Assembly (NCBI GenBank): GCA_026419775.2
Contig: JAOPGA020000535.1
Location: forward strand, 1-52,806
Direction of reading: 5' to 3'
Length of the DNA stretch: 52,806 bases
Source: Acrasis kona
Lineage: Eukaryota > Heterolobosea > Eutetramitea > Acrasida > Acrasidae
The position numbers and the translations under genes were made by a program. Positions 22,090 through 33,131 of this stretch are shown here, one piece after another (position 1 is the stretch's first letter; each line of letters opens with the position of its first letter). A model generated the notes under the pieces. It worked only from the letters and a program-made list of their open reading frames with translations, was not told the origin of the DNA and made no database searches.

Positions 22090-23050
22090 ACGGTAAAACA
22101 AAGCAACAATTTGTATAAAAATTTAATTCAGAAATAAAAACGTTGCGTCACGATTGATTAGTCCGATTGAGTCCGAATCTTTAACGATGGCTTTATCCTC
22201 CTTGACGTATCTTTAAAAATGTTTGATTAGTTCTTCTCCAAACCTGGTTTTTCCGATGCCGTAATCGAGTCCACAAACAAGCAGTTTGATCTGTCTCAAA
22301 CGCGATTCACAAAAGGTATTGGTAGTCCAACAGGCTCACGCTTTGTGATCTTGCTGCTTTGAAGAATGCCCTGTTCTATTTGAACCATGTGAAAACGTCA
22401 TCACAAACAAGCTCCTACCTGCTGCGGCATCGAGGACCACAATCAACATGAGCGGACACTTGGTCTTCTTGTCGGCAGTGCCATTGTTTGAGGGTGTCAA
22501 TTCCATCATCCTCAAGTTTTTCTTTGTAGGGACTCTTGAATCTTTCTGCGAGATCGGAGTCATCAAAATTGTTGCAACAAGGGATTTCTCGTTGTACACG
22601 ACTGACAAAATGAAGATTCCACCTATGATCCAAGAGAACATCAGAACTCGTTCAACGATGACCGTTGTATTGATCTTGATAAGTGGGTTTTCGCAATGAA
22701 TTCTCATTTTCCAACATGCAAGCGGTCCCATAAAAAACCGAGATATTTCACTCAAAAATGACAGACACTCTATACTTCATCCTGCGTGCTTGTAAAACAT
22801 GCTCGCTTCTGGCGTGGGTGTCTTTAATAAATTCATCCATTGAATTACGACGCTGGTTGAAAGTTGTGGTTGGCGCATATTCCTCGTCATCCAATGCACG
22901 CGATAACCTTCTGACAATTGTGTGTGGGCCCTGTTGGACTGCTCAAAGGAGTCAAATGCAGTTTGTTGTGCCTTTCTTCTCCTTTTGTGGTTATCACGTT
23001 CCAATTGTTTTTGAACCTTCTTTCCCCACTGGAATGTTAACAACTATTAA
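22090..23050 (-). pseudogene. decayed or unresolved minus-strand locus with P-loop-like fragment
   Basis: Several protein-like stretches occur on the minus strand in different frames. They are a basic coil (VQKQLERDNHKRRRKAQQ, ~23000), RRLSRALDDEEYAPTT (~22900), a hydrophobic segment (RVLMFSWIIGGIFILSVV, ~22640) and a nucleotide-binding-like piece, IKLLVCGLDYGIGKTRFGEE (~22270). The last is followed by a stop and then more in-frame sequence (RYVKEDKAIVKDSDSIG). No set of introns of the size used here rejoins these into one frame, so decay or sequence error is likely. The original family is not identifiable. Confidence 0.3.
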
Positions 23051-23078
23051 TAGAATAAATTGTAAGCCCACTCAATAA

Positions 23079-25536
23079 ATGGGACAAACAACATCAGCCA
23101 CTGCACTAGAGGAACATATCAACGGCAATACAGTTCTACAACAACTGAGCGGCGAGGTACCAATAAGCATACCGCAAAATGGTAATATATCAGCGTATTG
23201 GACCAACGACCTCCCAAATGCTCTTCGGGAGCTATCGCTGAAGAATGGAGACACAACATTGACGCTGCCGTTATTAAATCCAACACTTGTTGAACAAACT
23301 CTTGAACCTATAATTTCGAACATGAGTATGTTCACATTCGACATCAATTTAACTTTAAAAGTAAAAAACAACATTAATACAAAAAACCTTGGTGGGTTGA
23401 TGTTTGTAATTTCTCAATTACTGTGCGAGAGTATTAGAGCGGAGAGCAACTCCACAACTTCGGTAGAGCATGTTACCAACGGTCTCGTGGTCTTCAGGAT
23501 GCTTGCCAGACGTATCATTTGTGAACACTGCCTCGATATAGAAATGATGCAGATTTATTTCAACTCCGCACCAGGTGACCTGGCATCATCTTTAGGTACA
23601 ATACAAACATGAAATCATTTTTACCATAGTATAGGAGAACGCTCAATCTCTTCATTATTACTAGAATCAATGTTTAGGTTCTTGTGCGAGACCAAGTTAA
23701 CGTGAGTTGTGTAACATGTATAATTTACTAAAACCCTTTAGGACGCATAATTACTTGATCCACTTGGAAGTTTTACACTGTTTATTTACACTATTCAGCA
23801 CCACACTATACGGAGATTTGATTAATCCCGACGAAACAATAGATCCATCAAAGCAAAGAGTACACAACATTTTTTTGGAATGTGCGTTACGTGAAGTATC
23901 CACAACACCTCAACTATGTGTCAAGTTGGTTCAAATCCTACTGCACCGTTTCTCATCCTATCGGTTGGCACTACGAGGACTCAGCCCACTACAAAAATCC
24001 ATTCAATCAGCACTCAACAAAACGCTCAGCGCCATCTTCGGAACCATTGGATCGGCAGCGTCAGCAATTCTGTACCTACCAGTCAACGCATACAAGACAG
24101 TATTCAGTAGCAGTCAATCAAGTACCAACGAAGAAATATCGAAGAGGATGGGAGAGTTTGCTTTCAAGAACATTGGAAGGAGATCGTTGATGTTACTTTT
24201 AGTTTTATTGTTTTACAGAAAAGGAGATGTGGAATGTCAGAATCCTTACCTTCATGCCTTCCAGAACTTTACAAACTTGGACGATAGACAGAGCATTAGC
24301 AACTCCTTCGACATGAGCGTTTCGGACCTGGACTTTGACTCTAATGACAAGGACCTTGAGTTGGTGAGCACATCTGTTTTTCATTTGTCTTTCAGGAAGC
24401 TTTATCGTGCTGTGGTGCGTGACTTTGAGGACGAAGATTGTACATTGTTGACATATTGCTTATTGAATGAAAATTTATTGTTCTTGGAGTATGTATTGTC
24501 CAGACCCGACACTGATGTGATTTTGATTCCTCTTCTTCATAAATTGTACACTTCACACACTTCCGCAAGAGCAAACCATATCTACATGATGTTAATTATT
24601 CTAATGATCTTGACGCAAGATGCTTCTTTCAATAAAAATATGAATAGTCAAACCGTCGGTAACCCCGTTTGGTACAAGGATAGAATTCTTGGTGATGTTC
24701 AATTAGGCAGCTTGTTAACAATTGTTCTTGCAAAAGTAGTCCAACATAACATTTCTGATCAAAAGGATTTGTATTTGAATAATAATTGTTTGGCCATCAT
24801 ATCCAACATCTCTCCTTATTACGAAAACATACACACTTGTGCCGCACAAAGATTGGTGTTTTTGATCCATGCCCTTACAAATAAATTCAGAAGGTTGACA
24901 AAGAAAGATGCAAGCGAAGACGAGGTTGAAACGTACGGAAAGTTCTTATCCATGTGCTTAGAAAGTGTCAATGCTTGTTTAACTTATTCCTTAAAAAGAA
25001 ACATTCGTTTAGTGTACGAATTATTATACAAACGAAGTGTCATTTATAACTTGAAAAATTTACGCTTTGCTCCTCCTATTGTGTATAATATTGATTCTGC
25101 TCTTCAATTCTTCTCTCAAATGATAAACAAGGACCAACAGATCCCAAGCACTCCAGCCATTTCCGATGAAGCACTAATCACTCCAAGATTTGATCAAGAA
25201 GCAGAAGATTCATTTTACAAGAGGAAGTTTGTTGAAGTTGATATAGGAGATGACACCAATGACGAATACGTCCGCAGTGTGAGTGAAAAGTCATGGACTG
25301 TTGAAGAGGTAATGGACATCATAGAGAAGGGTTCGAAAACGTGGGCCTCGCAGATGAGGGTGCTTGAACACCTTCCCTTCCGATACACAGAGGACTCAAA
25401 TACGGAGGCGTTTTTTGTGCCATACATTTGGTCCATTATTGTTGCAGATTGTGATTATTGTAATTATGAGTTGGAGAAGGCCTATATGTTGCTTCCTGAT
25501 AGTGATGTTGTTGACACAGTAGTAGTTGAAACATAA
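23079..25536 (+). CDS. DYM: dymeclin
   Basis: Three exons (23079-23595, 23635-23701, 23742-25536) with 39- and 40-nt introns give about 792 residues, a little longer than animal dymeclin (about 670). It starts MGQTTSATALEE, with the family's myristoylation glycine. Diagnostic blocks in order are NPYLHAFQNF, YCLLNENLLFLEYVLSRPD, NHIYMMLIILMILTQDASFN, WYKDRILGDVQLGSLLTIVL, LNNNCLAIISNISPYYENIH, NACLTYSLKRNIRLVYELLYKR and EAFFVPYIWSIIV. Dymeclin is a Golgi-associated peripheral protein required for Golgi organisation and secretory traffic. The gene is convergent with the dynein gene, with only 14 bp between stop codons. Confidence 0.95.
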
Positions 25537-25550
25537 ATACGATTTTTTAT

Positions 25551-27962
25551 TTACATGCATTTTAATACTTCCACACAACCCTTGTCATCACCAACAAGTA
25601 CGGCTGGCGAATCTTCTGCAAATAATATTGTGTTCAATTTTCTTCCAATCTTTGTCTTTGAGTGACGTGCTTTGAGCGAAGAGTACGACAGATCCCACAC
25701 TTCTACTGTTCCGGTGACACTGACAGATCCAAACACTCCTTCTTTGTGTTTGCTCCATGCGACATCAGTCACACTAGATGATCTCATCTGCTTCTTGGTC
25801 GCGAATGACTCTATTGTGATGACAGGAGTGAACCTATCTTGATGCCATAACCTCACTGTCCAATCAGCACTACATGACAAAAACATGTTGGGATCGAATG
25901 GACTCCAACGTACACGATGAACAGGCCCAGTATGTCCAGTGTAGGTATCCAGAGAATTTTCATTATATACAATAGAGCACTTGCTTATTGATGCATCTTC
26001 AGTTCCAACTAAATAATTGTTGGGATTGTTGGGATCAAAATCAATACACATTCCTCCAGAATCAGATCCACGACCAACAACTTTTAATCTCATAATTTCG
26101 TGACACTCCAAACCCTTCTTGATCGACCAACTATTCACTCTACCATCATTTCCAACTGATATCAACCTCTCGCCCTGATCTTTTCCTTGGTCGACCCATT
26201 GCAAATCCCAAACCATACCTGTGTGACTTTTATTCGTCTCCAGCACTGGTTGATTATTATGCACGCGAATATCAAAAATCTTTACTGCTCCATCATTAAA
26301 ACCAACTGCAAGTAAACTAGGATTGTTCTCCGAGAAATCAAGTGAACTAACACCAGCATGATTAATTTTAATGACACGCTCTGGTGCTGTAGGGTTTTTA
26401 AGTGTCCAGCACAATATCAATCCTTGCTTTGGACCTACAAAATCAATATTACCGTACCCAACGGCAAGAATATCCTTATTTTCTCTGTTCCACACCATGC
26501 AGTTAACGTTCTGATTATCGCTCTCTGGACAAGTAAATTCCCACAGAGTTTGCATGCTTCCTGACTCAGAGTCATTAGTTGATTGAGAAGCGCTGGGCTC
26601 TTCTTTATCATCGTCGTCATCTTCGTTATTGATATTAGCTGTTGTGCTCAAGCTACTGGCGGAAGATGGTTTATTGTTTGTCTGCTCGTCATAGTCATAA
26701 CCTTCCTCTCCATCTCTCGACTTGCTAGACTTGGTTGTCTCATTCGTGATTTGATCCTTGATGTCATCTTCGTCTTGATCCTCTTCATCTTGGTTAGTCT
26801 TATGAGGATCATCGAACATCTTGTACTGCTCTTGTTTATCTTTGAATATATTTTGAACAATTGTTCTCTCCATTATCATCACAGAGTCTTTGAACTGAGG
26901 CAGTGACTTTGCGTATTCATATGGATCGTGCCTAGAATTTTTGGTACCACCATCGCCCTCGTCATTGTCATCGCCGTCCATGTTCTCTTCTTCATCTTCC
27001 TCTTCTTCTTTGCCGTCAGGCTTCTGGTGAGTTAAGCTAGATATCATCTCGCGCTCCTCTCTTTCTTTTTCTTCTTGTGCTTTTATCATTTGATATTCAT
27101 CGAAAATCTCCCAGGCATTACAGGCTACTTCTACTTGAACGGTCTCCTTTTTTTCAGTGTCCGAAAACTTATTTTTTGCAAATTTATTGAGCGTTTGTAC
27201 CTCTTTGTCGCTGAACTTGGCCGCAAATATCAACTTTTCCTGTAGTACCTCCTTGTATCTCTCATTCCTTCTTATTACTTCGTCAAGATAGTCTGCAGTT
27301 GTCGGTACACTTTCATCCAATCTTTCAAAAATAAAGAATGTTGGAGTTTCAGCTAGTTGAACAATAAAGTCTTTTTCCATGAGTTCGTCAATGGCCTTTT
27401 CGTCCCATTGGTCAGATTCTTTATCGTAAACTGATCCTTGTCCTCTCCTTTTATCAGGGGAGAATGGTTCTCCAGAAATAAAAGAATCATTAACTTCAGA
27501 TCCTTGTTTGTAATCTATCACTGATCCAGTGTCGCTTTGACTCGCAACACTGTCATCCCATGCTAACGGAGTTGTGTACATGAATGAAGCAAAATCTTCT
27601 TCGCTGGAATAGGATGCTGTGGAGGACCCAGTTTGACTGCTGTTGAAATTGAAAGCAGATTGTTCTTGGAGACTAACGACTGATGTAGCACCTGGCGACA
27701 TTTGCCCAGAGGAGAGTTGTAAAACACTTTTATCAATACTTGCTCTGCGACCGCCAACACCTGGTGCTGCTTCTTTTGTTAATTGATTTGGTGGTCTGCT
27801 CTCATTCGTGACTGGGTCGACCACTACAAACGCATCTTTGCTGAATCTCAATGCCTCCAATCCACCCTTACCGAAGACCTTCTTTCCTTTGCGGTGGTCT
27901 CCCGCAGCAGATGAGTTCCCGGACCTAGAGACCACGCTAGACCTGCTCGAGTACCGGCTCAT
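25551..27962 (-). CDS. DNAI4: axonemal dynein intermediate chain, DNAI4/WDR78 (IC138) type
   Basis: A single-exon 803-residue protein. The N-terminal half is low complexity and acidic (Ser-rich 1-170, Glu/Asp-rich 340-480). The C-terminal half is a WD40 propeller matching the IC138/WDR78 group: QTLWEFTCPESDNQNVNCMV, ILAVGYGNIDFVGPKQG, CWTLKNPTAPERVI, LLAVGFNDGAVKIFDIR, LISVGNDGRVNSWSI, YLVGTEDASISKCS, TYTGHTGPVHRVRWSPFDPN and FLSCSADWTVRLW. In Chlamydomonas this subunit belongs to the I1/f inner-arm dynein that controls bend shape. Its presence implies motile flagella at some stage. The phosphorylatable N-terminus is consistent with regulation. Confidence 0.93.
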   Translation of the reverse strand: MSRYSSRSSVVSRSGNSSAAGDHRKGKKVFGKGGLEALRFSKDAFVVVDPVTNESRPPNQLTKEAAPGVGGRRASIDKSVLQLSSGQMSPGATSVVSLQEQSAFNFNSSQTGSSTASYSSEEDFASFMYTTPLAWDDSVASQSDTGSVIDYKQGSEVNDSFISGEPFSPDKRRGQGSVYDKESDQWDEKAIDELMEKDFIVQLAETPTFFIFERLDESVPTTADYLDEVIRRNERYKEVLQEKLIFAAKFSDKEVQTLNKFAKNKFSDTEKKETVQVEVACNAWEIFDEYQMIKAQEEKEREEREMISSLTHQKPDGKEEEEDEEENMDGDDNDEGDGGTKNSRHDPYEYAKSLPQFKDSVMIMERTIVQNIFKDKQEQYKMFDDPHKTNQDEEDQDEDDIKDQITNETTKSSKSRDGEEGYDYDEQTNNKPSSASSLSTTANINNEDDDDDKEEPSASQSTNDSESGSMQTLWEFTCPESDNQNVNCMVWNRENKDILAVGYGNIDFVGPKQGLILCWTLKNPTAPERVIKINHAGVSSLDFSENNPSLLAVGFNDGAVKIFDIRVHNNQPVLETNKSHTGMVWDLQWVDQGKDQGERLISVGNDGRVNSWSIKKGLECHEIMRLKVVGRGSDSGGMCIDFDPNNPNNYLVGTEDASISKCSIVYNENSLDTYTGHTGPVHRVRWSPFDPNMFLSCSADWTVRLWHQDRFTPVITIESFATKKQMRSSSVTDVAWSKHKEGVFGSVSVTGTVEVWDLSYSSLKARHSKTKIGRKLNTILFAEDSPAVLVGDDKGCVEVLKCM

Positions 27963-28022
27963 ATTATATTTGGCGCCAAAAATTCAAAACCAACCAACAT
28001 CATGTTAACAAAGAACATTACT

Positions 28023-29200
28023 TTATTTCAAAGGTGTGTACTTGGGGAACAAATTTAAGGTTGTGTAGTAGTCAATCTCTTCCTGTAGCAAAGCTTTGGT
28101 GAGATTTGGTTGTTCATATTTAAATCCTGTGGCCTCTATAGCACTTCCGTCTACGCTTAATGCATTATTCGATAACAATTCAATGTCAATGTAAGGACTC
28201 AAAGGTGTGAACTTGATTTCGCTTGCCTTCAACATTTCTCCCCATGGACTCATGTGACTTTCGTTCGCTGTCTCTGCGGCAAGTTTAATGTTTAGTTTAG
28301 CAAGACTTGAGAGCATGGATCCGTGGAAACCAGTGTCAATACCAAACAATTGTTCCAAGATTTTATTTAACTTTTCTTGATCCGTGGAGTTCTTGTCGCA
28401 CAAATTGTAAACGGATCCTTTTTGACCCTTTTCAAATAAGTGGCAAGTGGCTCTGGCGACGTCACTAACATGAACCGTGTTTAAGGCTAGATCACCCGTC
28501 CACAACATTTTCATCTTTTCTTTTGATACAGTGTAGGTGGATGCGCAAATGATGCGAGGCATTAAGCCGTTCAAATCACCTGGCCCATAAATTACAGCAG
28601 TTCTTACAATGATCAGAGGTAGACTAGAGGTGTGAATGAATGTTGGAGAACATTTCGCTTACCCTTGTAACTTCTTGAGCTCGTCTTCAGCCTCCTTCTT
28701 GTATTTGGCTAAAACGGTCCAAGGCTTGAGTTTATCGGATTCTTTGCTGGGCTTCTTTCCGGAGTCGTAAACCTGTGCGGTTGAGAACTCAATGTATGTT
28801 TTAATGGATTTATGGTTTAAGGCCTCTTTGGCACAGTTTACAGATAAAACCAAAATCATTTGCTTGTATGTAGCTTCGTCTTGACCGCATCTAGTCTCAG
28901 CAGCCAGATTGACAACGTGAGTCCATTCGTGACCAGTGAAAGCTTTCTTTACGTGCGCTACAGCGTTAACAAATTCAGAGAAAAATTTGTAATACCTTCG
29001 TTTGAGAGATTTCCTTGCATGTACTCAACTTTTTCGTTGGTGTACATGGCCTTGAACTCATCGCTCATGTATGAGGTCGCGGGTAGTTGCTTGTCCACTG
29101 CTCTAATCTTTGATGCATAGTTGGTGGCCAAGAGTTGTTTAATAAGATGGCGAGCAACAAAACCAGTGCCACCGAGTATAAGGACTTTATTGTCAGTCAT
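28023..29200 (-). CDS. NAD-dependent epimerase / 3-beta-HSD-like short-chain dehydrogenase
   Basis: Three exons (29200-28996, 28957-28663, 28623-28023; introns 38 and 39 nt) give about 366 residues. The N-terminal Rossmann motif is VLILGGTGFVARHL (GxxGxxA type). VVNLAAETR marks the end of strand 4. The active-site region shows FSTAQVYDS followed by Y-x3-K (AKYKKEAE). RTAVIYGPGDLNG and LWTGDLALNTVHVSDVARA are typical of the extended SDR/3-beta-HSD group. The substrate is not evident. Similar proteins in fungi and amoebae are annotated only as epimerases. No targeting signal is seen. Confidence 0.85.
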
Positions 29201-29634
29201 GTTTTAGACAGTTTGATTGTTTATTTCTTGTCAATCAATCTATGAGGTTGACTGCACATCATGTTCTAGGAACAAGCCTTGAATTACACTTATTATACGC
29301 ACTACATGTGAAAAGCTACAGAATGGGACATGAACATATCTAGTTGACTCTCTTGCCAATGCTCTGCTCTACCAGCCCCAATGCTCTTCATCAATAGTGT
29401 AGCCACAACGGTATCACCTGTTTCATGTTGCTAGAAACCACTCTTCCAAACAGTGCTGTCGTTGTATTGAGCGAGTGTAGTCTGGTGGAGATCGTCTCAG
29501 CGTCACCAAAAAAAAGAGTGTTTTTGATCAACGATTGCTCAAGTCCTTTTCCCTATGCGTTATCGACAAAAAGGAGATTTTGACCAACCCAATAGATAAT
29601 GTATAAAAATAGATCCATAGAAAACTTGTAATCA
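29201..29634. other. divergent promoter region
   Basis: A 434-bp gap between the ATGs of the epimerase (-) and the polyQ gene (+). A TATA-like element lies at 29602-29609. The rest shows no open frame with coding character and no RNA gene. Confidence 0.4.
29602..29609 (+). promoter_or_regulatory. TATA-like element of the polyQ gene
   Basis: TATAAAAA lies 26 nt before the ATG at 29635, implying a very short 5' leader if it is the TATA box. Confidence 0.35.
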
Positions 29635-32175
29635 ATGACGACACACCAGTCACACAATGTCTCTCTCCAGAATGTAGAGTTTAAACTAAGAACAAACACC
29701 CCTGAAAACAGCGCAATATCCCTCCATAGATTAACCAATCCAATTGAATCAACAATATCGCTATCGGTTAAAAAAAATGACCAAACAGATTCTGCAGCAG
29801 AACAAAAATCGAATGTGTTGTACAGCATACAAATAACAATAGAAAAGCTTGTCGCACAGCAATGGGAACAGTGTAATGCTAATCCAGTTGATGGTAAGAA
29901 CGAAAATAGCACAAAGCCCAAGGGGCTTTTTAAAGACTTTGAGGTTCACTTCCAAGAGCATCACGAAAGCGACATGAAAAGCCTTGGAGTCCCCCCTCCT
30001 CAACTGTCTTCTTCGCCAGATGGGCGCTCCATTTACTTTCAAGTTCCGTTAACAAACAAAAAGGAAGCACGCTCATTGAACTACTTTGTAAGACTAAAGC
30101 TAAATACAAGCAAAGAGAAGCAGGGCTACAAGAGAGGCGAACATGCCATTTTCCGATTTGTATTCAGTCTAGTCCGTCATGATTTCGCTTCCGATAATAG
30201 CGATCCCACCACAACTGTCCAGCACAAGATTGAATGCGCTCCATTTGGTGTCATCAATCACGGACAGAATGTGAAGGCAGCCAAGCAGTACGCACAGGAC
30301 AAGATGAACCCGGCTAAGGATATAAAAGACCAACCACAAGTAAAATTAGAACAAAAACCCATGAGGTACAGTCCCGATGAGGTTTCGGCTCTACTCAAGG
30401 GAGGTAACGACATGAAGAAACAAATAAACACTTTACAGCCTTCAAGTCAAGGATACCAAGAATTAAAAAAGTTGGCCGACGTACTAACCATCTACAACAA
30501 CAACACCCTCAGGCAACGACAACAGTTGGAACAACAGCAACAGCAACAACAAGAAGCAAGGATGCGCCAGCAGCTTCTACAGCAACAAGAATTACAAAGA
30601 CAACAACAACTACATCAACAATACATGGAACAACAACGACTAGAGGAACAACAAAGAGAGATCCAACGACAAATACAGATCCAACAACAACAAGCGCTCA
30701 TGCAACAACAATGGCTCCACCAAGAAAAATTGCGAAGGGAAGCAGAATACCAAAAGCAAGTAGAGTTCATGTGGTTACAGAAACAATTACAACAACAACA
30801 ACAACAACAACAATTACAACAACAAGAACAATCACAGCAACAATCACAACAACAACGACAACTTTTCATGCAATCATCATCATCGAACAATGATGGACTA
30901 CTTTCGGTCAAAGCTCAACCTCCTTCCATTTCACCCTCCACATCAGACATTTCGTACAGCAGCTACGACGAATCGGATTCCTATAACACTAGCGACGAGG
31001 ACATTGACATGATGGATGATTTTAACTTTCAAGAAATCGACACCAATGATTACTTTAAGAACGAAGCCTTTGGAGACGATCCCGACATTCCAGAGTTTGA
31101 ACCAGAGGATCTCATCCTACCATCCTATCATCATCACCCATCGTCATCATCACAATCCGATCACTCCATTCAACAATTACTTCAACAAGATGGACTCGGA
31201 GACGTCAACTCATCAGGATTATCCATTCCACTCAATCAACAACCTTACATTTATCACAACCTCACTCCGCAAGCATTCTATCAACAACAATTACAAAATC
31301 AACATTTGCATCAAAATGGAAACGTCGCTCATCAACATCACAACATGCCCAACATGATCAAACACTTTTCGCCGCCGTATAGTAACGGCCCGTATCCAGA
31401 ATTAAGAGCGGGTGCGACATCCGACGAATCCATTCACGACGAAAAGAAACGCATTTACGAAGAAATCATGGCTGCGAAGAGCAACGGCTACATTGATAAG
31501 GAAAGAATTCAAAAACAAATCGAAAGGTATCATCATTTGAAATTACAATGCGAAGGCGTAGATCAACCCGATCAAGATTGTCAAAAGAGTGTTGTGGAGA
31601 AACAAGAATCCGACAAGATGCCAAAACCAGATCTGGAAGATGTGATTAGCGAATCGAAAATTGATGTGTTGAGATTGGGAACGTTGGATAAACCAAAAGA
31701 AATTGCGACTGCGTCCGTTCCAATGTTACTTGGTTCGTTGGGTGGTGGCGCTGCTAAGGAAGAAAAGAACGTAACGAAAGATTTCGGAGAAAAATTAAAC
31801 TTTACAATTTTGAGTGCTTCCGAGCAAGAGGATAATTTGGAGAATTATTTGAACAAGTTGACACTGAGCGAGATGATCGTTCCCAAGTTTAAAAATAAAC
31901 AATGTATAAAGTTTGTAATAAGTAATCAATTAGATTACGATGTGCATGTTACTGTTCAGGTTGTTACCCATCATGGACGGTCAAACTTTTTAACGTTTTG
32001 TAAAGACGAAGAACAATTGTATACGAGGGTACCTGTAGGAAATAATGTGAGCTGTGAAATGGAAGCAGAATGTGATCAAGATAAGGGCATGTGCTTTGCT
32101 ACTCTGGTGGTCAAGGACGAAAAACAAGATGCAAAGTTCTACGTATTGAGGAGAAGATTTGTAGTCGAGTGTTAG
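29635..32175 (+). CDS. large polyglutamine-rich protein, function unknown
   Basis: An intronless 846-residue protein. Residues 1-200 form a beta-rich globular region (VEFKLRTN, GRSIYFQVPLTNKKEARSLN, HAIFRFVFSLVRHDF). Residues ~290-420 are an extended Gln-rich coiled coil (runs of CAA/CAG with interspersed Arg, Leu and Met). An acidic Ser/Asp stretch and a His/Gln stretch follow. The last ~120 residues are again globular (IKFVISNQLDYDVHVTVQVV, ending FYVLRRRFVVEC). The layout of folded ends around prion-like Gln-rich sequence suggests a transcriptional or scaffold protein. I recognise no family. PolyQ of this length is typical of dictyostelids and some other protists. Confidence 0.7.
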   Translation: MTTHQSHNVSLQNVEFKLRTNTPENSAISLHRLTNPIESTISLSVKKNDQTDSAAEQKSNVLYSIQITIEKLVAQQWEQCNANPVDGKNENSTKPKGLFKDFEVHFQEHHESDMKSLGVPPPQLSSSPDGRSIYFQVPLTNKKEARSLNYFVRLKLNTSKEKQGYKRGEHAIFRFVFSLVRHDFASDNSDPTTTVQHKIECAPFGVINHGQNVKAAKQYAQDKMNPAKDIKDQPQVKLEQKPMRYSPDEVSALLKGGNDMKKQINTLQPSSQGYQELKKLADVLTIYNNNTLRQRQQLEQQQQQQQEARMRQQLLQQQELQRQQQLHQQYMEQQRLEEQQREIQRQIQIQQQQALMQQQWLHQEKLRREAEYQKQVEFMWLQKQLQQQQQQQQLQQQEQSQQQSQQQRQLFMQSSSSNNDGLLSVKAQPPSISPSTSDISYSSYDESDSYNTSDEDIDMMDDFNFQEIDTNDYFKNEAFGDDPDIPEFEPEDLILPSYHHHPSSSSQSDHSIQQLLQQDGLGDVNSSGLSIPLNQQPYIYHNLTPQAFYQQQLQNQHLHQNGNVAHQHHNMPNMIKHFSPPYSNGPYPELRAGATSDESIHDEKKRIYEEIMAAKSNGYIDKERIQKQIERYHHLKLQCEGVDQPDQDCQKSVVEKQESDKMPKPDLEDVISESKIDVLRLGTLDKPKEIATASVPMLLGSLGGGAAKEEKNVTKDFGEKLNFTILSASEQEDNLENYLNKLTLSEMIVPKFKNKQCIKFVISNQLDYDVHVTVQVVTHHGRSNFLTFCKDEEQLYTRVPVGNNVSCEMEAECDQDKGMCFATLVVKDEKQDAKFYVLRRRFVVEC

Positions 32176-32319
32176 TGATACATGTGTACTTTATTAAATT
32201 TGTTTTAAAATGTTTCACGTTTATTGATTGATGTATCCAAATGAATCAACAAGTCCTACCAGTGGTGCTCTGTTATGAGTCACTTGTTATTATATCAAAA
32301 AGATTGATTTTATGACATT

Positions 32320-33131
32320 TTAGTTTACACCGACAATCTGTCTCATGAGCGACAATATGGACGGTTTAATGCTCTTTGGTTCCTTGGCATAAAAGTAAGA
32401 CAAAACTCCCATAGTGAGGCAGAACAAACAGAGGCTCTGATAATCAAGGTTCCACCACCATCTCTGTTGTTGACCAAGGATGGTTACTACTTCGTACACA
32501 CGAGGGATACAGTACAACATCAATTCAGTTCTGCGGTTGCTCTGTTCGCACAGTAGGGAAACTCCAGGGAGGAAGCTGGCCACAAATGCTATTGTATTGT
32601 TATTGTTTACATTTAAACATGTAACTTACCACCAAAGGGATGGTCAATTTTGAACAGTTTGTTTGATGAAGCCAAGCCCAGCACAAAAAGAGTTTGGTAT
32701 AGAACAAGGAAGGACGATGATCTAGTTATATTCTTTAGTAAGTTGTAAATTATCTGTCCAGGACTGTATGTGGTTATTTCTTTGAAGATGTAGTCTTCAA
32801 CTTACTTTTGTAACAACTGTTTTCTCTTAAAAATCAACACAGGTAGTATGTGGATGGGTCCGTATAACTTTACACCGAACATGAAAACGCTGCGAACACG
32901 CTTCAACACTAACTCTGTTAAATTACCTAGATACTTCTCACAAGGCTCAAACGTATAAGGAACGTCCAAAGAGGCCTCCTCTTTTGTGATGGTGCGCTCT
33001 TGACGTTCCTTGTTGTGTTGTATACGAGCAAGCACTGCCTTATGAAAGGTTTCGTACTCATCATCCATCTTTGTTGACGAGCTCTTAACCACCTCTGCAA
33101 GTGCTTTGCTCATCAGTGCTTTGTCGTTCAT
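32320..33131 (-). CDS. TMEM135-like membrane protein (C-terminal half of family)
   Basis: Three exons (33131-32806, 32763-32630, 32588-32320; introns 42 and 41 nt) give about 242 residues. The end carries the block ASFLPGVSLLCEQSNRRTEL followed by LYCIPRVYE, and SLCLFCLTMGVLSYFYAKEP, matching the C-terminal repeat of TMEM135 (AGLS.L.E...RR.ELALY..PRA.E). ARSSCFLG-like sequence (TRSSSFLVLYQTLFVLGLAS) precedes it. TMEM135 is a peroxisome/mitochondria-associated member of the Tim17-related superfamily, linked to lipid handling and mitochondrial dynamics. The animal protein is about 460 residues, so this one covers roughly one half. Fungal and protist members are also shorter. Confidence 0.7.

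Noticed and set aside
30615-30911. Minus-strand Cys-rich frame opposite the polyQ gene
   Set aside because: It is the antisense reading of CAA repeats.
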